In this document: positions 1-8,939 of the stretch, piece after piece | How the letters are laid out: the number at the start of each line of letters is the position of its first letter | How positions within the stretch are numbered: position 1 is the first letter of the stretch | Origin: Charina bottae | Lineage: Eukaryota > Chordata > Lepidosauria > Squamata > Charinaidae | DNA: 64,000 nt | Direction: 5' to 3' | Assembly: GCA_023362775.1 (NCBI GenBank) | Contig: JALMGJ010000004.1 | Location: 39,375,298-39,439,297, forward strand | Position numbers and translations under genes: made by a program | Notes under the pieces: generated by a model | Databases searched by the model: none | What the model saw: only the letters and a program-made list of their open reading frames with translations | What the model was told of the DNA's origin: nothing

Positions 1-1110
1 ATCTTTCTTGCTCTCTAAATTAAACAGATATGGAGACAATAGGCATCCTTGACTCTATTCCTTCTGTATGTTGAACCACTCCAGATTTACTTTTTACAGA
101 AACACTTTCTTTATTGTAAAGGTTTTTCAGAAAATTAACCAGGTATTCTGGCACACCCATTCATTTTTATACAGCCCTTATTCTTGCTTGATATACACAA
201 TCAAAGGCCTTGCCATCGTAAATAAAGTGAAGAAAAACTTCTTAATTCTCTTCCTCTCTCCATTATCCATATTATGTTAGCTATTTGATTGTATGTTCCT
301 CTGCCTTTTCTGAAGCCTACCTGATTATTTGATATTTCTCTCTCTATTCTGTAAAATATTAGCAAAGACTGTGCTTGTGTGAAGACTTATTGCAATAGTT
401 CTCCAACTTGCACATTTCCTTGCCTCTCCCCTTGTCAATATAGGAATATACACAAGTCTTTTCCAGTATCTAGGGCACCAACCTTGCTTCCTATTTGTTG
501 ACATAGAGCTGTTAGTACTTTAACTGCTGTTCTCCTGAAGTTTTAAACTGTGCAATGGGTATTTTTTATATTCCTTGTGTTTTCCTGTCTGACAGATGGT
601 CTATTCTTCTTGATCTCACTTTCAAATGGAATTGATTCCTGAATATATTTTCTCGGTCTGAAATTTCTGTATTTCTAAGGGGCTTCAGAATATTCTTTAC
701 ATCTTCTTTTAACCTCATTTGCCTGAATATATTTTCCCTGTCTGAAATTTCTATATTTCTAAGGGGCTTCAGTATATTCTTTACATCTTCTTTTAACCTC
801 ATTTGACCCTGTTAGAGATCTTCCATGATTATTCTTAAGAATGCCTAACTTAGTTGTAAATTTTAAAAACATATCTCATTTTCTTTTTCTCATTGTTTCT
901 ATCTATCGTGATATTCTTTATTGAAATATTTTTTATAGACTCTTCTTGCTTGATGTTGAAAGTCTGCTTTTGTCTTAAGTCCTTGTTTTATTTTCTGTCC
1001 TTTACTTGGCTAGTTTGTTCCAAAAGCCAATTAGAAATAATGGGAATCTTCCCCCTCCTCCTCTTCCTCTTATTTTCCATAGTTCTTTAGGTCTCTTTTG
1101 CATAAATTAA
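1..1110 (-). mobile_element. Decayed RTE/BovB-type LINE fragment (reverse transcriptase region)
   Basis: Read on the minus strand, several short blocks match the order of motifs in an RTE/BovB ORF2, and also the better copy at 1321-4041. Near 840-700 is a block like the KDLTEAEEIKKRWQEYTE segment. Near 560-480 is one like the AVKVLxxICQQI segment. Near 330-240 is one like GFRKGRGTxxQIANIxWIME, followed by a KAFDCV-like block near 215-190. The left window edge cuts the element near the segment before reverse-transcriptase motif C. The frame changes repeatedly and contains many stops, so this is an old dead copy. Upstream of about 860 (minus-strand sense) the match is weak, and the 5' boundary near 1110 is a guess. 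It contains an internal 84-bp tandem duplication, listed separately. Confidence 0.65.
638..805. repeat. 84-bp tandem duplication, two copies
   Basis: Units 638-721 and 722-805 are both exactly 84 bp and differ at only a few positions. The unit starts CCTGAATATATTTTC and ends CCTCATTTG. It lies inside the decayed RTE/BovB copy, and because 84 is divisible by three the minus-strand frame repeats a 28-residue block. The normal BovB protein has this block once, so the duplication arose after insertion or in a close source copy. Confidence 0.9.
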
Positions 1111-1308
1111 ATGTTCCCCACCTTCTTATATCCTGACTCTACATCCTCCAGGACAAATCTGGCTGGCACACCTCTTTTTACTTTTCAATATACTAATAAT
1201 AATTTCTAATACATTAATATACTAATATACTAATTTTGCATTAAATGAATCCTGATTTCAATCATATACTGTATATATACAGTGTGTGTATATCTATACA
1301 TATATGGT

Positions 1309-1320
1309 ATATGGTATATT
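1309..1320. repeat. Target-site duplication of the BovB insertion (left copy)
   Basis: ATATGGTATATT here is repeated exactly at 4042-4053, directly after the BovB 3' end. The 12-bp length fits target-primed reverse transcription. The duplicated word belongs to the GGTATAT repeat in which the element sits. Confidence 0.75.
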
Positions 1321-4033
1321 TGGATACAATCCAAAAAACGATAGAATGATCTCAATTCGAATTCAGGGTAAGCCATTTAACATCACAGTGATCCAAATAT
1401 ACGCCCCAACCACAGATGCTGAAGAAGCAGAAGTAGATCAGTTCTATGAGGATCTGCAGCACCTACTGGATAATACACCAAAAAGAGATGTTATTTTCAT
1501 TACAGGAGACTGGAATGCTAAGGTGGGTAGTCAGACGACACCTGGAATGACAGGCAAGCATGGTCTGGGAGAACAAAATGAAGCGGGACATAGGCTGATA
1601 GAATTTTGCCAAGACAACTCACTGTGCATAACAAACACACTCTTCCAACAACCTAAAAGACGACTTTATACATGGACTTCACCAGATGGTCGACACCGAA
1701 ATCAGATTGACTACATCCTTTGCAGCCAAAGGTGGCGGACATCTATACAGTCGGTAAAAACAAGACCTGGAGCTGACTGTAGTTCAGATCACGAACTTCT
1801 TATTGCAAAATTTAGAATCAGACTAAAGAGAATAGTGAAGACCCACAGATCAGTTAGATATGAGCTCACTAATATTCCTAAGGAATATGCAGTGGAGGTG
1901 AAGAATAGATTTAAGGGACTAGATTTAGTAGATAGGGTCCCGGAACAACTATGGACAGAAGTTCGCAACATTGTTCAGGAGGCGGCAACAAAAAACGTCC
2001 CAAAGAAAAAGAAAACCAAAAAGGCAAGATGGCTGTCTGCTGAGACACTGGAAGTAGCCCAAGAAAGAAGGAAAGCAAAAGGCAACAGTGGTAGGGGGAG
2101 ATATGCCCAATTAAATGCAAAATTCCAGAGGTTAGCCAGAAGAGATAAGGAATTATTTTTAAACAAGCAATGTGCAGAAGTGGAAGAAGACAATAGAATA
2201 GGAAGGACAAGAGACCTCTTCCAGAAAATTAGAAACATCGGAGGTAAATTCCAGGCAAAAATGGGTATGATCAAAAACAAAGATGGTAAGGACCTAACAG
2301 AAGCAGAAGAGATCAAGAAAAGGTGGCAAGAATATACGGAAGATCTGTATAGGAAGGATAATAATATTGGAGATAGCTTTGACAGTGTGGTCAGTGAGTT
2401 AGAGCCAGACATCCTGAAGAGTGAGGTTGAATGGGCCTTAAGAAGCATTGCTAATAACAAGGCAGCAGGAGACGATGGTATCCCAGCTGAACTGTTTAAA
2501 ATCTTGCAAGATGATGCTGTCAAGGTGATGCATGCCATATGCCAGCAAATTTGGAAAACACAAGAATGGCCATCAGATTGGAAAAAATCAACTTATATCC
2601 CCATACCAAAAAAGGGAAGCACTAAAGAATGTTCAAACTATCGAACAGTGGCACTTATTTCACATGCCAGTAAGGTAATGCTCAAGATCTTGCAAGGTAG
2701 ACTCCAGCAATTCATGGAGCGAGAATTGCCAGATGTACAAGCTGGGTTTAGAAAAGGCAGAGGAACTAGAGACCAAATTGCCAATATCCGCTGGATAATG
2801 GAGAAAACCAGGGAATTTCAGAAAAACATCTATTTTTGTTTTATTGACTATTCTAAAGCCTTTGACTGTGTGGATCATAACAAATTGTGGCAAGTTCTTG
2901 GTGGTATGGGGATACCAAGTCTGCCTCCTGAGGAATCTGTATAACGACCAAGTAGCAACGGTAAGAACAGAGCACGGAACAACGGACTGGTTTAAGATTG
3001 GGAAAGGAGTACGGCAGGGCTATATACTCTCACCCTACCTATTCAACCTGTACGCAGAACACATCATGCGACGTGCTGGGCTTGAGGAATCCAAGGCTGG
3101 AGTTAAAATCGCTGGAAGAAACATTAACAATCTTAGATACGCAGATGATACCACTTTGATGGCTGAAAGCGAGGAGGAGTTGAGGAGCCTTATGACGAAG
3201 GTGAAAGAAGAAAGTACAAAAGCTGGGTTGCAGTTTGTCGATGAAGGTTCTTAGTCATCCAGGTGGAACAGTCTGTGGCTTGAATCATGTCAACTGGATT
3301 TCTATTTTCTCAGTAGAAACGTTTCACTCCTTATCCAAGGAGCTTCTTGCAGTTGCAGTTAAACCTCAAAAAAACCAAGATTATGGCAACCAGCTTGATT
3401 GATAACTGGCAAATAGAGGGAGAAAAAGTGGAGGCAGTGACAGACTTTGTATTTCTAGGCGCAAAGATTACTGCAGATGCTGACTGCAGCCAGGAAATCA
3501 GAAGACGTCTACTTCTTGGGAGGAGAGCAATGGCAAATCTTGATAAAATAGTTAAGAGCAGAGACATCACACTGACAACAAAGGTCCGCATAGTTAAAGC
3601 AATGGTATTCCCTGTAGTAACCTATGGCTGTGAGAGCTGGACCATAAGGAAGGCTGAGCGGAGATAGATAGATGCTTTTGAACTGTGGTGTTGGAGGACA
3701 ATTCTGAGAGTGCCTTGGACTGCAAGAAGATCAAACCAGTCCATACTCCAGGAAATAAAGCCAGACTGCTCACTTGAGGGAATGATATTAAAGGCAAAAC
3801 TGAAGTACTTTGGCCACATAATGAGAAGACAGGATACCCTGGAGAAGAAGCTGATGCTAGGGAAAGTGGAAGGCAAAAGGAAGAGGGGCCGACCAAGGGC
3901 AAGATGGATGGATGATATTCTGGAGGTGACAGACTCAACCATGGGTGAGCTGGGGCTGGTGACGGCCGACAGGAAGCTCTGGCGTGGGCTGGTCCATGAA
4001 GTCACGAAGAGTCAGAAGCGACTGAACGAATAA
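1321..4033 (+). pseudogene. BovB ORF2 remnant: endonuclease plus reverse transcriptase
   Basis: In life this protein nicks target DNA and copies the element RNA into the gap. The AP-type endonuclease is visible from GDWNAKVG (about 1505) through QIDYIL to SDHELL (about 1784); its N-terminal catalytic residues are lost to truncation. Reverse-transcriptase blocks follow in order: IPIPKKGS, SNYRTVALISHASKVMLKIL, QAGFRKGRGTRDQIANI, then motif A IDYSKAFDCVDH near 2840-2880. Motif B is GVRQGYILSPYLFNLYAE near 3007-3060, and motif C is YADD at 3138-3149. The C-terminal CESWTI and WTARRSNQSI blocks are also present. Lesions: a frameshift near 2910-2930, an insertion at 3237-3350, and a TAG stop at 3665-3667. 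The C-terminal part from 3668 is open to the normal stop. Nothing here can make a working protein, but decay is light compared with the copy at 1-1110. Confidence 0.92.
3237..3350 (-). mobile_element. Short Penelope-like terminal fragment inserted in BovB
   Basis: This 114-bp block interrupts the BovB frame and is flanked by the 9-bp direct repeat GTTGCAGTT (3228-3236 and 3351-3359). On the minus strand it reads AAGAAGCTCCTTGGATAAGG followed by AGTGAAACGTTTCT. This is a 6-bp hairpin followed by GAAACG, the layout seen at the ends of Penelope-like elements. No coding part is present, so it is a severely 5'-truncated insertion or a non-autonomous derivative. The insertion and its duplication are clear; the family assignment is tentative. 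Confidence 0.65.
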
Positions 4034-4053
4034 ACAACAAAATATGGTATATT

Positions 4054-4383
4054 GGGCGTGGTGGCTCAGCGGGTAAGACGCCAGGCTTGTCGATTGGAAG
4101 ATCGCAAGTTCGGAGGTTCGAATCCCTAGTCCTGCGTGCGGAGTGATCTCCCACACTAGCTCCAGCTCTTGCCAACCTAGCAATTCGAAAGCATGCAAAT
4201 GCAAGTAGATGAATAGGTACCACTTTGGTGGGTAGATAACAGCGTTCTGCGCGTGTCATGCGGCCACATGACTGTGGAAGCGTCTTCGGACAATGCTGGC
4301 TCTTTGGCTAACAAACGGAGATGAGCACCGGCCCCTAGCGTTGGACACGACTGCACAAATGTGCGGGGCGAACCTTTACCTTT
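4054..4383 (+). mobile_element. tRNA-derived SINE, Sauria-SINE-like (BovB partner type)
   Basis: The head has RNA polymerase III promoter words: an A box, TGGCTCAGCGG, and a perfect B box, GGTTCGAATCC, at 4115-4125. The tail (GACACGACTGCACAAATGTG, ending CCTTTACCTTT) resembles the BovB 3' end, which is how such SINEs borrow the LINE machinery. It begins right after the 3' target duplication of the BovB and is followed by GGTATAT repeats, so its own duplication is hidden in the repeat. Two minus-strand relatives lie at 8605-8929 and 49992-50316. Confidence 0.88.
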
Positions 4384-4481
4384 GGTATATGGTATATGGT
4401 ATATGGTATATGGTATATGGTATATGGTATATGGTATATGGTATATGGTATATGGTATATGGTATATGGTATATGGTATAT
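4384..4481. repeat. (GGTATAT)14 microsatellite
   Basis: About 14 nearly perfect 7-bp units run directly from the SINE tail. The same word is present as a short stub at 1301-1320 on the far side of the BovB. This suggests the heptamer array was the original landing site, or grew from duplicated target sequence. Confidence 0.92.
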
Positions 4482-4514
4482 GGTGTGTGTGTGTGTGTGT
4501 ATATATGTATATAT
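4482..4514. repeat. (TG)n(TATATG)n microsatellite
   Basis: A GT run followed by ATATATGTATATATG joins the heptamer array to the 3' end of the Penelope-like element. Many Penelope-like copies end in or insert beside such simple repeats. Confidence 0.8.
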
Positions 4515-5262
4515 GTGGAGTCCTTGGTGCTCTCTGAGCCTTGTTGTTTTCTTGCAGATGTTTCATTGCCAGGCTAGGCAACATCTTCAGTGCGAAAAGG
4601 GAGTGGAACTTGCTCTTTGTTTATATACCCTGGCTTGTCCTTCCTGTGTTGGTGGGGGTGTTGTACTCTCTTTGGTAGTACCTTGATTGGGTTGTTGTGT
4701 GCTGCTTTGTTGATTGACTGAGTTAATAGTTCCTTGATTAGGGTCTATTGTGTTGTTTGATTGCTCCTCTGCTGCTAATCTTGCTGTTAATCTTTGCATA
4801 TCTTGTTGTTGATTGCTGGCCAAGAAGTGTTCTGGTCTTCTGGCTTTTCTATTGACTCTTATGAATGGTATGTAAATGTTGTTTACCTCTATGTGTCTGT
4901 TGATGGCTGCTTTGTCTGAGTGCCAAGCTTCCAGGAATTCTCTAGCATTTTTGGATTTGGCTTGGTTTAATATGCTCACAGTTTCCCAGTTGAAAGTATG
5001 GTTAAGTCTGTCCATGTGTTGTGAGATTAAGGAGTTTTCATCATGTCTTCTGACTGCTAGTTGGTGTTCATGGATGCGTTCTGCTAGTCTTCTGCCAGTC
5101 TGTCCTACATAGTGGCTGTTACAGTCCTTACACTGTATGTTGTAGATAACTCCTGGTTTTTCTTCTTGGGCTACTGGGTCCTTTGGTTTACTTACGATGT
5201 TCTGAAGGGTTTTGGTTGGTTTGTGTGCTACAGTGATGCCGTGTGGTTGTAACAGTCTATTA
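4515..5262 (-). mobile_element. Penelope-like element, 3' part with GIY-YIG domain
   Basis: Read on the minus strand, the fragment starts abruptly near 5262, encodes the C-terminal GIY-YIG endonuclease region, and continues through a short 3' UTR to about 4515. The UTR contains CTGAAGATGTTGCC, then GGCAATGAAAC, and near its end AGAGCACCAAGGACTCCACA. I recognise this as the 3' end of squamate Penelope-like elements. The reverse-transcriptase part is absent, so it is a 5'-truncated insertion. It faces the BovB and SINE on its 3' side across the microsatellites. Confidence 0.85.
4587..5262 (-). pseudogene. Penelope-like ORF, C-terminal GIY-YIG endonuclease fragment
   Basis: About 225 codons are open without a stop from the truncation point to the stop at 4587-4589. 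The first internal Met is at 5015, but the frame is plainly open upstream of it. A GIY-YIG-type core is visible: IYNIQCKDCNSHYVGQTGR, with a Cys pair before YVG, then an R-x3-R-x-HE segment near 5080-5050. In Penelope-like elements this domain cuts the target for insertion. The tail is rich in Gln, Asn, Thr and Pro. The full protein would carry a reverse transcriptase upstream, which is missing, so this is a truncated gene with an undamaged remainder. That suggests a fairly recent insertion. Confidence 0.85.
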
Positions 5263-5360
5263 GAATTAAAATATATAAATGTAAAGGGACAATCAGCAAA
5301 AATATAACTGGCAAGACAGTTCTAACTATTTATAAAATGGCACTCCTAGCATTGTTCTGA

Positions 5361-5672
5361 TTGTTCTCCAATCTTGGAGGAGATTGGCCTGTTAAGGTTG
5401 AGAAGAAGAATCTGAAGAAAGATAGAAAAATATATCTAGAAGCTTTCAAAATTAGTCCAGATAGAAAGATTCCAGAGGAAAGGAACAAGGAAGTTGGAAG
5501 ACTTATATGTAGGAAATTGTGCAACTTTGCTGTTTTCTTGTCCTCAGGTCCAAGATCAGAAAGACAGGTCAGAAAAAAAGCAGGCTATGGTCTTAAGGAT
5601 CATTCATTTAAAGAAGCTGAAATGTACCATAAGAGAGAGATGGAACACTTTGTCCAGATTTGTATCTTTTGA
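5361..5672 (+). other. Unrecognised 103-codon open frame
   Basis: The frame begins MFSNLGGDWPVKVEKKN and is rich in Lys, Glu and Arg, without a signal peptide or membrane segment. I see no known domain. It lies between a Penelope-like fragment and an old repeat, with no clear promoter or splice context. A chance open frame or a remnant of an unknown repeat is more likely than a gene. Confidence 0.2.
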
Positions 5673-5819
5673 GTGGCTTCCTGATTAGATAAAGAGTTTC
5701 AAGTCTGGATTATTCTCAGAATGAAAATTTAAAAATGCAAATAACCAGCAAAACATGTTTATAGCATTCAATTTCAATACAGTTGAACATGTTAATATAT
5801 GACTCTCTTTATTAATTCA

Positions 5820-6245
5820 TTCATTAGAATTTTTAAACTGCCCAATATTGAACCTTGTAGTTTATAATAAAACAGAATAAAAATACAATTTGAATAAAAA
5901 CATATACAATAAAAGCAAATAAAATGCAAAATGAAAACACCATATAAACTGGGCAACAAGGCAGTCATTCAAAATCTAAAAGAATACAAATTACAATATA
6001 GTGAAACGCTAATTTAAAAGCCTGGAGAAATAGAAAATTCTTCTGGCTCTGGAATTATGCTAATGTGGGCATCATTTCAGCTCTTTTGAGGAGGGAATTC
6101 CATAAATAGGGTGCCACTACAGAAAAAGCTTTCTCCCTTGTAGAGACCCATCTCACCTCTTTTGGTGAAGAGACCTGGGGGAGGGACCCATTAAGTGTTC
6201 TCAAAAAATAATGTATGGGGGTAGCCAGATATGACTCTTTTTTCT
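5820..6245 (-). repeat. Old interspersed repeat, unclassified (LINE-like tail)
   Basis: An AT-rich stretch with AAACTGCCCAATA is followed by AATAAAA-rich sequence. Then comes a block with GAGGGAATTCCATAAATAGG and AAAAGCTTTCTCCCTTGTAG. I recognise the arrangement of the latter words from a common reptile interspersed repeat, but cannot name its class. A possibly related, also diverged block lies at 61385-62100. Confidence 0.4.
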
Positions 6246-6374
6246 TTCATCCACTAGTTCCCCATGTAAGTGACAGCATTTATACATTGCTATTCAGAAG
6301 TTAAAGAGAACAATTCTGCATGATACCCAAAGACACCCAGAGTTTTGCTCTAAGATGGGAGGCCATACAAATCT

Positions 6375-6375
<1 letters not shown>

Positions 6376-6424
<49 letters not shown>
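6376..6424. repeat. (GATA)n microsatellite
   Basis: About 12 uninterrupted GATA units. GATA arrays recur at 60071-60196 and, briefly, at 52301-52313. They are frequent in snakes. Confidence 0.95.
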
Positions 6425-7837
6425 TAATAAACCAATATCCAAAGCCCTACTTGCTCCAGCCAAAGTTCTTTGCATGTTTAATGGAAGTTCTGAAATGAAG
6501 TCTTGTGTTTGGCACCTATGTAACTGAGATATCTTCATAATTTGGGCTCTCTGGACATATTGGAGTTTATAAGTACATTCAGTTGAACATGCAAAGACTT
6601 TCTGGCAAAAGTAACCAAGTATTCCACTGCATTTGGCAGAGAAAGGGTTTTCAGAGAAAGAGAAATGACCGAGTATGCCTTTGCTGTCATTTGATTACAG
6701 TGGCTCCACTACAGACAATTATGCAGAGAGATCTATGCTTATACCTATTTTCCAAAGGGAAATGTGGACTTCTGACAGATCTTCAGTTAAATCATACTGA
6801 GGCATAAGAGGAAGTTCTGGGGAAAGTCACTGATCATCATCACCTGGCAATGAAAAAACCTTATTTTATTGTAAAGTTTCAGTACTAATCTCTGTGGATA
6901 CTGTATGGCCTATGGACATAGACTTCAATGGGCTTAATAACCCTTGAGTCTGTATTGGATTTGTGGCAGTTACTTCTTGGGGAATAAAACAAATTTTTGA
7001 TGTGCTTACACAATTAATATATGCCTGACTGCAGTTTAGAAAAATACGGGTGTAAAGCTTGACTGATTTTTATCATTATTGGAGTAAAAGACATTAGTGT
7101 TCTCTTACAGATGGTCACTTATGCTGGAAGCACATGAAAGAATCCTAAATTGTGGAAAGATTATTCTAAATTTAGGGAAGCATTAACTCCCTAATGCTAA
7201 AGGTGGAGCCATGCTGCTAAACATATTAGTATTTCTTAATTCAAACACCTGTTCTGCCCAAAAGATACATAAAAAGCTCTTATTTATTGCTTGCATCTCC
7301 ATTTCAGATTTAATTTCACTATAAATTCATCTCATGTTAATTTATGTACAAACAAAGGCACACACATTTTAAATATCCAAAATGCTGGAAATAAACTTAT
7401 TTTTAATTTTGTGCTTGTTTTCCATTTGTCAACCAGCAAATGAAAGGACTGAATAAATCAAGCACTAATTGCCAGCGGTGCTAAATTTAGTGTGAGATCT
7501 GGAATCCTTTTGATCAAAACCGCTGAATGTGAAATCGTCCTCAGCTCTCTAGGCAACTTTATCCGCCTTTCTATTCTCCATCTGTCAGTCACCTGGGAAT
7601 TTGTGAACTATTCCATATGTCAGGCTTGTCAATCACAATGGAATGTGGGAACTATCTGCCTGCTGCATAGGAATTCTTGTTAAAAATTAATCTGCATTAA
7701 GTTGGGAGTTCTATGTTTTATATACCCTACCACTTAGTATTTCCATAATATTTTTCCAATAAAGAAAAGCTAAGCAGATATGACCTGATTATTCTGATAT
7801 CTTCAGAGACTGTATATAGCCACATAGAAGCACATCT
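6425..7837. other. Gene-free unique sequence with a candidate conserved block
   Basis: No gene, repeat or splice-flanked coding exon was recognised. The part at 7290-7690 is of moderate GC content, lacks repeats, and is listed separately as a possible regulatory element. Confidence 0.5.
7290..7690. promoter_or_regulatory. Candidate conserved noncoding element
   Basis: This 400-bp repeat-free block is richer in balanced-composition words than its AT-rich surroundings. It contains AACAAAGG and CACAATGG (SOX-like), GAAATAAAC (forkhead-like), CTAATTG (homeodomain-like) and CACCTG (E-box). A 63-codon frame at 7492-7683 has no recognised domain. Conservation cannot be seen from a single genome, so this is a suggestion only. 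Confidence 0.22.
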
Positions 7838-8012
7838 ATCTCTGTCTATCTATCTATCTATCTACCTACCTACTCAATGACTGGGGAAGTTCTAGTTAGA
7901 GTTGTTTTCTATCTTCCAGTTCAGTTTCTAACTTTCTCTATCCATTCCTCAGGGGCTAAATTTTTAAAACCTCTTACCTCAAACCAAAGGTAGGAAGGAA
8001 GGAAGGGAAGGA
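7838..8012. repeat. (TCTA)n and (GGAA)n simple repeats
   Basis: A short TCTA/CCTA run lies at about 7838-7872 and a GGAA run at about 7990-8012, with ordinary sequence between. Downstream to 8594 is AT-rich unique DNA, including TTATAATTATAATATTATAC near 8080, with no gene. Confidence 0.8.
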
Positions 8013-8604
8013 GGAAGTTTATGAGACCTCTTGGGTTATCAATTCTTACTAAGTGAGAAGGCAAGAAAATATTATACTTACTATAATTATAATATTATAC
8101 TTATTATATTTATTATAATTATACTTATTTCCTATTATACCCCATTATACTAAGAAAATTCCATCACAGATTTTATCCTATACAGTAGTTACATTTGTTT
8201 AGTTGGACAATACAGAATAATCAAGGGACACATATTAGTTAGCATGTTTAAGAGACAATATGAAATAGTGACTATAATGATGTTGCCAGTAGAAAAGCTT
8301 TCTTATTATCAAAAGCTTCTCACGCTTACACTTCCTTTGTCATTTCTTAATCCTGGGTTAACCTCTTGAATAGATTTGTTGCTGAAAGAAATGACAATAA
8401 CATTTGAAGACCTTAAAATATTCCTATGTACATGCATTAATATGTCTTCTTCTTAGAATGAATGAATACATTTCTAATCAATACATTGAATGTACATGAT
8501 CACAATGTATATCAGAATGCAGAGTTAGAATATCAAGTGTTGACTTGAAGATAGTAGACACCGCACTGCAGACAAAATTTTCATATTACTTTATGTCACT
8601 TTAG

Positions 8605-8929
8605 GGTAAAAGGGTAAAGATTTTCCCCTGCACAGTCGTGTCTGACTCTAGGGGGCGGTGCTCATCTCCGTTTCTTAGCTGAATAGCCAGTGCTGTCTGA
8701 AGACGCTTCCGCGGTCATGTGGCCAGCACGACACACGCAGAATGCTGTTACCATCCCACGGTAGTGGTACCTATTTATCTACTTGCATTTGCATGCTTTC
8801 AAATTGCTAGGTTGGCAACAGCTGGGGCGAGTGTGGGAGCTCACTCCATCATGCAGCGCTCGGGGCTCGAACCTGAGACCTTCCAATCGACAAGCCTGGC
8901 ATCTTAACCACTGAGTCATCGCACCCCTT
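8605..8929 (-). mobile_element. tRNA-derived SINE, Sauria-SINE-like, minus strand
   Basis: This is a reverse-complement relative of the SINE at 4054-4383. The BovB-like tail is on the left (GGTAAAAGGGTAAAG, CAGTCGTGTCTGACTC). The tRNA-like head is on the right, ending at ...CTGAGTCATCGCACCCC. An imperfect 10-bp duplication flanks it: GTCACTTTAG (8595-8604) and GTCGCTTTAC (8930-8939), 8 of 10 identical. The B box is altered (GGCTCGAACC sense variant), so it looks older than the copy at 4054. Confidence 0.85.
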
Positions 8930-8939
8930 GTCGCTTTAC

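Larger units (their letters stand above)
1321..4041 (+). mobile_element. BovB (RTE clade) LINE, 5'-truncated
   Basis: This non-LTR retrotransposon is bounded by a 12-bp target duplication and ends in the typical BovB 3' terminus, ACTGAACGAATAAACAACAA. Its 5' end is missing: the first readable residues already lie inside the endonuclease domain. The rest of ORF2 can be followed to its natural stop at 4031-4033, with one frameshift, one foreign insertion and one premature stop. BovB is known to move between vertebrate lineages and is abundant in squamates. A SINE with a related tail lies directly downstream. Confidence 0.93.

Noticed and set aside
4054..4140. Functional tRNA gene
   Set aside because: The A and B boxes belong to a SINE head; the sequence continues into a SINE body and no clean acceptor stem closes.
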